Positions 59,826-64,000 of a stretch of 64,000 bases of DNA are shown one piece after another. A program made the position numbers and the translations under genes. The stretch covers positions 1-64,000 of the forward strand of contig CAZKHG010000014.1 in assembly GCA_964552655.1 (NCBI GenBank). Reading direction: 5' to 3'. This DNA is from CAZKHG01 sp964552655 (lineage in GTDB: Bacteria > Bacteroidota > Bacteroidia > Bacteroidales > Tenuifilaceae). Below the pieces are notes generated by a model that saw nothing but the letters and a program-made list of their open reading frames with translations, made no database searches and was not told the origin of the DNA. The number at the start of each line of letters is the position of its first letter. The first letter of the stretch is position 1.

Positions 59826-60914
59826 CTATTTAAACCCTACACTTGCATAACCCACCCAGTGTCGCTGAGTGGCAATGGCCGTTTTCCCCATTCCTAAATC
59901 ATCAACTTTTATTGGTTGATGGTCAATACTATTGGAATAACCAATTAATTGACCTTGTAAGGGTACGTCTTTTGTGAATCTTTGGAGGTAAAATGCTGTA
60001 AGTAATCCAAGAGGTACGCTATATCTCCCGCACCAGGTCCATTGGTATTCTTTATAATTATTCGGCTGAACAGTAAAACCGATAAATCTTTTAATCCTTT
60101 CAATGGATAAATCTCCGGTTAAACAGCTGTCAATTATTGAATTTTCCTTTTTAACTGCTTTGCAATAACCCAAACTATCAACCCCAAAGGGAGCGTAATC
60201 TTTGCCGCCCCAGTCCTCATCGCCATAATGAACTGCATCGGTTGTTATAAGCAGGGTTATATCATCACCCCAGCGCAACTGGTTTTCCTTCATAATTTGA
60301 TTGATTGAGGTTGCCAGATGCCTGGCAATATCTTCCATCCTATCGAAATTCATGAACGGAACAAGAATTGAAACAATCTCAACATCCCGGTTGAAGTATT
60401 GAAGAAAAGGTAACATGCTCTCAACCGAATGTTCAACTTTTTGCAGGCTATCGTTAACCTGGTATAAAACCCCTGGTAAGTTCTCTATCAGCTCTTCTCT
60501 TATGGCTGATGCAACTTTTATATCCTTATATGGGCCATGCCAGAAATCGAAGCTATCAAAAACAACCTGATCGGAAACGTTCAGCTGACGCGCTTTATGG
60601 GCAACTCCAAAGATAATCACGGTTTTTGCCTTAATATTTCTAAGGGTTGCAGGGTATTGCCATCCAACATACGTGTAATCATCGTGGGGGCATATTGCAA
60701 CCCGCCAGGGTTTGCTTTCGTCAATTTTCAGATCACCTAGTTTAGTAGATTGAATACGGTTAATTCTGGCCATAACTGAATCCACCTGCCAACCATATTG
60801 TGCAAAGCCAATGGTATCGACCAATCCTCTGGTAGTAAGATGGGTATTGGGTTTTTCATTACAACTGTACAGGCCTAGTGCTAAAATGGCAATGGCAATA
60901 ATTGTTGTTTTCAT
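59826..60914 (-). CDS. MEMO-family protein exported as a lipoprotein
   Basis: The 362-aa protein is a MEMO (AmmeMemoRadiSam B) family member preceded by a lipoprotein signal, with lipobox LYSC (Cys18). Conserved MEMO segments are ICPHDDYTYVGW, FGVAHKA, VEHSVESMLPFLQ, TTDAVHYGDED and TWCGRYSVPLG. Human MEMO1 is reported to bind copper through two histidines and a cysteine. The matching positions here are His77, His106 and Cys295, and all are kept. Most bacterial MEMO proteins are cytoplasmic, so an exported copy is unusual. Its ATG overlaps the barrel gene's TGA (ATGA), so it is made together with an outer-membrane protein. Reaction unknown; oxidative or metal chemistry is possible. Confidence 0.83.
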   Translation of the reverse strand: MKTTIIAIAILALGLYSCNEKPNTHLTTRGLVDTIGFAQYGWQVDSVMARINRIQSTKLGDLKIDESKPWRVAICPHDDYTYVGWQYPATLRNIKAKTVIIFGVAHKARQLNVSDQVVFDSFDFWHGPYKDIKVASAIREELIENLPGVLYQVNDSLQKVEHSVESMLPFLQYFNRDVEIVSILVPFMNFDRMEDIARHLATSINQIMKENQLRWGDDITLLITTDAVHYGDEDWGGKDYAPFGVDSLGYCKAVKKENSIIDSCLTGDLSIERIKRFIGFTVQPNNYKEYQWTWCGRYSVPLGLLTAFYLQRFTKDVPLQGQLIGYSNSIDHQPIKVDDLGMGKTAIATQRHWVGYASVGFK

Positions 60915-61822
60915 TGTTTTTCAGAGTTTTTCGTGATGTCAAATTTATCGAAAAAATATCCAATGCCCAATTCAATGGAGTGGTATTTAACGTCTAATAA
61001 ACCCATTTGATAACTTAGGTTAAAATTAAGTTTATCAACCCTTTTAGATCCATTAATTTTCCATACCATCGGTTTGTCGCCAATCTTAAAATAGCCCCAG
61101 TAACCTCTCAATCCCGATTCCAAAGTCAAGCTATTTGTTTTTAGTTTTATTCCTATACCGTACAAAAATGCATCATTCTGGTATTGAACATCTGAGTTGG
61201 TTTGCCATGCATAGAAACCCAACATGCCGGTTATCTTAGCAGATAAATTTTCTCTTTTTAACCAGCTGCTACCGAAATTCAGGTCAAAGTAATAACCGGG
61301 CGTATCAGTAAAACGGGCCATCCCAACCATATTGGAAGTTGGAAATTTGTACCCTACCCTTAACTTTATATCTACCTTTTTCTTTACCAATTGGATATTG
61401 GTGTTAAAATAAGTATCTCCCCTGGCCGTTTTTCGGTAATAGTACTGGTAAAAGGTTTTTCTTTCGGTTTTTATCTCGTGAGACATGTTAAAGTGTTCTA
61501 TAGGCAGGTAGTAAAGGTCGAAAGAAATGAGATTTTTAACCAGGTTGTAGTTTATGTAGATGTTGGGGTTATACGTATTATCGCCTCTGCTCAGGTGAGC
61601 GCTTCCAGAAAACATAAAATATGTTTCGTTCTCAATCAATCCATCTGAAAAATTTGGTACAGGCAATGCATTGGGACCCATGTATTTCGGCGAGAAAATT
61701 ATGTACTCTGTCCAATTTGTTTTATTATCGTATTTCACATTATTGGCCCACCACGACCAATCCTGGGCGTGGAGTAACAGGACCTTTGAAATTATTACAG
61801 TGAGTAAAAGTAGTCTTTTCAT
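60911..61822 (-). CDS. Outer-membrane beta-barrel-like protein coupled to the MEMO lipoprotein
   Basis: The 303-aa product has a signal peptide (hydrophobic core LLLLTVIISKVLLL, cleavage near LHAQD) and then about a dozen amphipathic strands with aromatic ends, for example FYQYYYRKTARGDTYFN and YHSIELGIGYFFDKFDI. No family name comes to mind; the composition fits a barrel of 10-12 strands. It is translated just before the MEMO gene with an ATGA overlap, so the two products probably act at the same place. ATG at 61822 is preferred to one two codons earlier because it gives the compact signal MKRLLLLT. Confidence 0.68.
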   Translation of the reverse strand: MKRLLLLTVIISKVLLLHAQDWSWWANNVKYDNKTNWTEYIIFSPKYMGPNALPVPNFSDGLIENETYFMFSGSAHLSRGDNTYNPNIYINYNLVKNLISFDLYYLPIEHFNMSHEIKTERKTFYQYYYRKTARGDTYFNTNIQLVKKKVDIKLRVGYKFPTSNMVGMARFTDTPGYYFDLNFGSSWLKRENLSAKITGMLGFYAWQTNSDVQYQNDAFLYGIGIKLKTNSLTLESGLRGYWGYFKIGDKPMVWKINGSKRVDKLNFNLSYQMGLLDVKYHSIELGIGYFFDKFDITKNSEKQ

Positions 61823-61917
61823 TATCAAGGTTATATTACAAATTCAAATTGAAAGGTTGGAAAATTTTTAGTTATCTAGGTTTAATTCAATAAACATTTA
61901 ACTCTGATTTGTAATGT

Positions 61918-62967
61918 TTACAATAATTGCATTTTATCCCGTTTTCTCTCCATATCAGCAATGAGTGTCATCTGGTTAGTCGCCCGTTGAATGTTGTGCT
62001 CCGGGTTTTTTACCTTGTAGTAGGAATCCCCCCTTAAGTAATCCGCAAGAAAACGGATGCCCATGATGTAAGCCATAATCCTAGGCGCAATAGGGAGATA
62101 TTCCATTTCGGAGCTGGTGAGAATTTGCCTTGTTTCCTGAAGAAAACCGTTGGCAAACGATTTATAAAGATCAAGGTTAATTCCCACCAATTCCAGGTTG
62201 GTTTCATCCTCAAGGGCTGTTGCTGCTATGGTTCTGATTGCATCACCAAAATCGTAATGCACAACCCCCGGCATAACCGTATCGAGATCAATTACCGAAA
62301 TGGCTTTGCCATTCTTATCAAATAAAACATTGTTGATCTTGGTGTCGTTATGAGTAATGCGTAAGGGAATCGCAGGTGTTCCGACCAGCCCGTCAAACTG
62401 TTCCATTTCATTGCTCCTTGAAACATAAAAATCAACAACAGGGTTGCATTTATGAAGCCGATTTACGCTGTCCTCAATAATAGCCTGATTAAGCTGGTGA
62501 ATGCGGAGTTTTAAACTGTGAAACCCCGGGATAATCTCATGCAGCCTGGGTTCAGCCAAACTGGAAAGGGTTTTTATAAACCACCCGTAAGCCAAACCTG
62601 CCTGATAGGCAAAATAGGAATTGGGGGCCAGATCGTAGGATATTGAACCCTTGATGAATGTGAGCATTCGCCAGGTTTGTCCATCATTTGTGCGATACCA
62701 AAGTTTATTGTCAATCGTGGGTATCAGAGTCATAACCTTAAAATTTCCTTTAGCTGCAAGCAAGTGGTTAGTTGTCCGCAGAATGTTGTCGCTCAACTTT
62801 TCAATATCAGGAAAAACATTGATGTTAACCTTTTGCAAAACGTAAGCCGGTTTGGTGTTCCCGTTAATGCAAACACTATAGGTTTCATTGATGTGCCCAG
62901 AACCAAATGGTCCAACATCTGTGACCCGCCCATTTACCTGAAATTTTGCTGCAATGTGTAAATTCAT
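61918..62967 (-). CDS. APH-family sugar kinase, NahK-like
   Basis: The 349-aa protein has the aminoglycoside-phosphotransferase fold: the glycine loop VGPFGSGHINETYSV, the catalytic loop ITHNDTKINNVLF and the metal motif VIDLDTVMPG. These details match N-acetylhexosamine 1-kinase (NahK) of bifidobacteria and its Bacteroidota relatives, which phosphorylate GlcNAc or GalNAc at C1. It could feed the glycan genes of this window, but another small-molecule kinase role is possible. It is not an antibiotic-resistance gene by these motifs. It is transcribed alone; recX lies upstream on the same strand, ending 15 bases before its start. Confidence 0.82.
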   Translation of the reverse strand: MNLHIAAKFQVNGRVTDVGPFGSGHINETYSVCINGNTKPAYVLQKVNINVFPDIEKLSDNILRTTNHLLAAKGNFKVMTLIPTIDNKLWYRTNDGQTWRMLTFIKGSISYDLAPNSYFAYQAGLAYGWFIKTLSSLAEPRLHEIIPGFHSLKLRIHQLNQAIIEDSVNRLHKCNPVVDFYVSRSNEMEQFDGLVGTPAIPLRITHNDTKINNVLFDKNGKAISVIDLDTVMPGVVHYDFGDAIRTIAATALEDETNLELVGINLDLYKSFANGFLQETRQILTSSEMEYLPIAPRIMAYIMGIRFLADYLRGDSYYKVKNPEHNIQRATNQMTLIADMERKRDKMQLL

Positions 62968-62982
62968 AATTGGATTCCTAAA

Positions 62983-63465
62983 TCATTCGTCTTTAAACAT
63001 TTTTGAGACAACAGCCAGAACCTCTTCGTACTTATATCCTTTAGACAAGGCATACCTGATCAACTTTGATTTTAAATCATAAGGTGATTTTGATTTTATA
63101 GCCCCTGTTTTTTTCATCATCAGTTTTTTTAACGATTCCTCCTCAGTTTTCGGATCAAGCTGATTGAGGGCTTCATCAATAACTTTATCTGGAATTCCCT
63201 TAATTCTTAACGCTTGAATAATTTTAATGGTACCCCATTTATTAAACCGGCTTTTCTCCCTAACAAAGATTTCGGTGTAACGGGTATCATCAACAAAGCC
63301 ATCATTAACCAACTTCGCAATAATTTCTTCTGATTCAGTTTTAGATAACCCCCACTGGATTAATCTCAGGCGAACATCGGCAGTGCATTTTTCCTGTCGG
63401 GCACAAAGTGCCTGAATTCGTAGAACTATATTCTGAAAATCAGCCGGTTTACCTTTTTTCTCCAT
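62983..63465 (-). CDS. recX: Regulatory protein RecX
   Basis: RecX blocks or trims RecA filaments. The 160-aa protein has the three-repeat helical plan: ALCARQEKCTADVRLRLIQW, then VNDGFVDDTRYTEIFVREKS with the family motif VDDTRYTE, and a C-terminal YDLKSKLIRYALSKGYKYEEV. ATG at 63465 is chosen because homologues begin about 15 residues before the ALC segment; an ATG at 63495 with an AAGGA-like site is the alternative. Either overlaps the end of prmC (by 17 or 47 bases), so the two are probably translated from one message. Its stop lies 15 bases before the start of the NahK-like gene. Confidence 0.88.
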   Translation of the reverse strand: MEKKGKPADFQNIVLRIQALCARQEKCTADVRLRLIQWGLSKTESEEIIAKLVNDGFVDDTRYTEIFVREKSRFNKWGTIKIIQALRIKGIPDKVIDEALNQLDPKTEEESLKKLMMKKTGAIKSKSPYDLKSKLIRYALSKGYKYEEVLAVVSKMFKDE

Positions 63466-64000
63466 ATCGGGCGCTAATAATCCTATCCTTACCATTGATA
63501 TCCTTATAAATTCTTACCTCGACGAAATTATTTTCTTTAAAAATAGCAGATATTGGGCTACCAAAAGCTTCATTGATCTCACAAAATAATCTACCTCCGG
63601 GCACTAACAGTTCGCCTGCTTTTTGAGAAATGGCAATGTAAAAAATAAAAGGATCCGTATCCTTAACAAATATGGCCTGATGCGGCTCATAGTCAAGTAC
63701 ATTGGGCTGCATTAGCAATGATTCCGATTCCCTTACATACGGCGGATTAGATACAATTATATCAAAGGGAGCCGCAAGAACCTTTTCAGAAAGGTTCAAG
63801 ATATCAGATTGAAAAAAATTAACGTTTACCCCGTTAAGGTGTGCGTTCTCATCGGCTAACGTTATGGCTTTTCCTGAAATATCCATACCGTAAACCTGAA
63901 AATCAGGATGATTCTTGGCAAGTGAAATGGCAATACACCCGCTACCTGTGCCAATATCCAGTATTTTTAATGGCTGATCGGGGGTTGATTTCAGCACCAG
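63449..64000 (-). CDS. prmC: Release-factor glutamine methyltransferase PrmC (HemK), C-terminal part
   Basis: PrmC methylates the glutamine of the GGQ motif in release factors RF1 and RF2; an RF2 gene (prfB) is in this same window. The visible 183 codons hold the methyltransferase domain: the cofactor loop ILDIGTGSGCIAISLA, the YGMDIS strand and the substrate-binding NPPY in FDIIVSNPPYVRE. The N-terminal helical domain (about 100 residues) lies beyond base 64000. The frame is open to the edge; a CTG near 63997 is not a true start. The end overlaps recX. Confidence 0.95.
   Translation of the reverse strand: MVLKSTPDQPLKILDIGTGSGCIAISLAKNHPDFQVYGMDISGKAITLADENAHLNGVNVNFFQSDILNLSEKVLAAPFDIIVSNPPYVRESESLLMQPNVLDYEPHQAIFVKDTDPFIFYIAISQKAGELLVPGGRLFCEINEAFGSPISAIFKENNFVEVRIYKDINGKDRIISARYGEKR

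Noticed and set aside
61918..62967. Aminoglycoside resistance gene
   Set aside because: The APH fold is present but details match NahK-like sugar kinases and the setting is a chromosomal core region.

Overview
The window is a stretch of bacterial chromosome from a member of the Bacteroidota, most likely class Bacteroidia. The grounds are: many start-proximal TAnnTTTG -7 boxes, the housekeeping sigma signature of this phylum; an S16 protein with a long charged C-terminal tail; GIN-domain, DUF5723 and CarboxypepD_reg-like secreted proteins; a K+-type membrane pyrophosphatase; and many lipoproteins. The DNA is moderately AT-rich and densely coding. A run of 100 N (4908-5007) marks a scaffold join that removes the first codons of ruvC. 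The two edge genes (a TPR protein at 1 and prmC at 64000) are cut by the window. No CRISPR array, insertion sequence, prophage or integrase was seen.

Layout. 1-8.9 kb: end of a TPR protein, a TrmH-type methyltransferase, sucC, two small lipoproteins with interlocking divergent promoters, greA (with a terminator-like hairpin in its leader), a HIT protein, ruvC, an S41 protease lipoprotein coupled to an EamA transporter, and an ECF sigma/anti-sigma pair. 9.1-15.5 kb: an envelope and signalling block with a von Willebrand A protein, a FtsX-like ABC permease, and a BlaI/M56 (BlaR1-like) pair. The same 17-base palindromic operator overlaps the -7 box of both the permease gene and blaI. 15.5-30.5 kb: serS, a frameshifted S23-type four-helix gene, rplU-rpmA, a DUF151-UVR nuclease-family gene, a DUF2135 secreted protein, hppA, yifB, a DUF5723 barrel with a lipoprotein, rpsP-rimM, a thioesterase, a CapD-type nucleotide-sugar dehydratase and a GIN-domain protein.

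30.6-38.1 kb is a surface-glycan block: tsaC with a TagB/F-like transferase, a sugar or alcohol-phosphate nucleotidyltransferase and a GT2; then a compact nonulosonate (sialic-acid-like) unit consisting of a NeuA-HAD fusion, a short NeuB without a SAF domain, and a GT52-like transferase; then a divergent GT90. No NeuC epimerase is present, which favours a KDN-type sugar made from mannose-6-phosphate, as reported for Bacteroides thetaiotaomicron.

38-64 kb is mainly core functions: dapD, an S9 peptidase, a CarboxypepD_reg-domain protein, a threonine dehydratase, an operon mutL-rhomboid-rhomboid-EEP, dnaE, trxA, tRNA-Leu(TAG), a Gate-domain membrane protein, thyA, a small barrel, folA, clpX, prfB with its classic +1 programmed frameshift, threonine aldolase, a MEMO-family lipoprotein translationally coupled to an outer-membrane barrel, a NahK-like kinase, recX and prmC.

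The most interesting items are the duplicated BlaI-type operator linking the permease to the BlaI/M56 pair, the three-gene nonulosonate unit, the exported MEMO protein with its barrel partner, and the Rieske-like lipoprotein whose cluster ligands look changed to a zinc-ribbon pattern.
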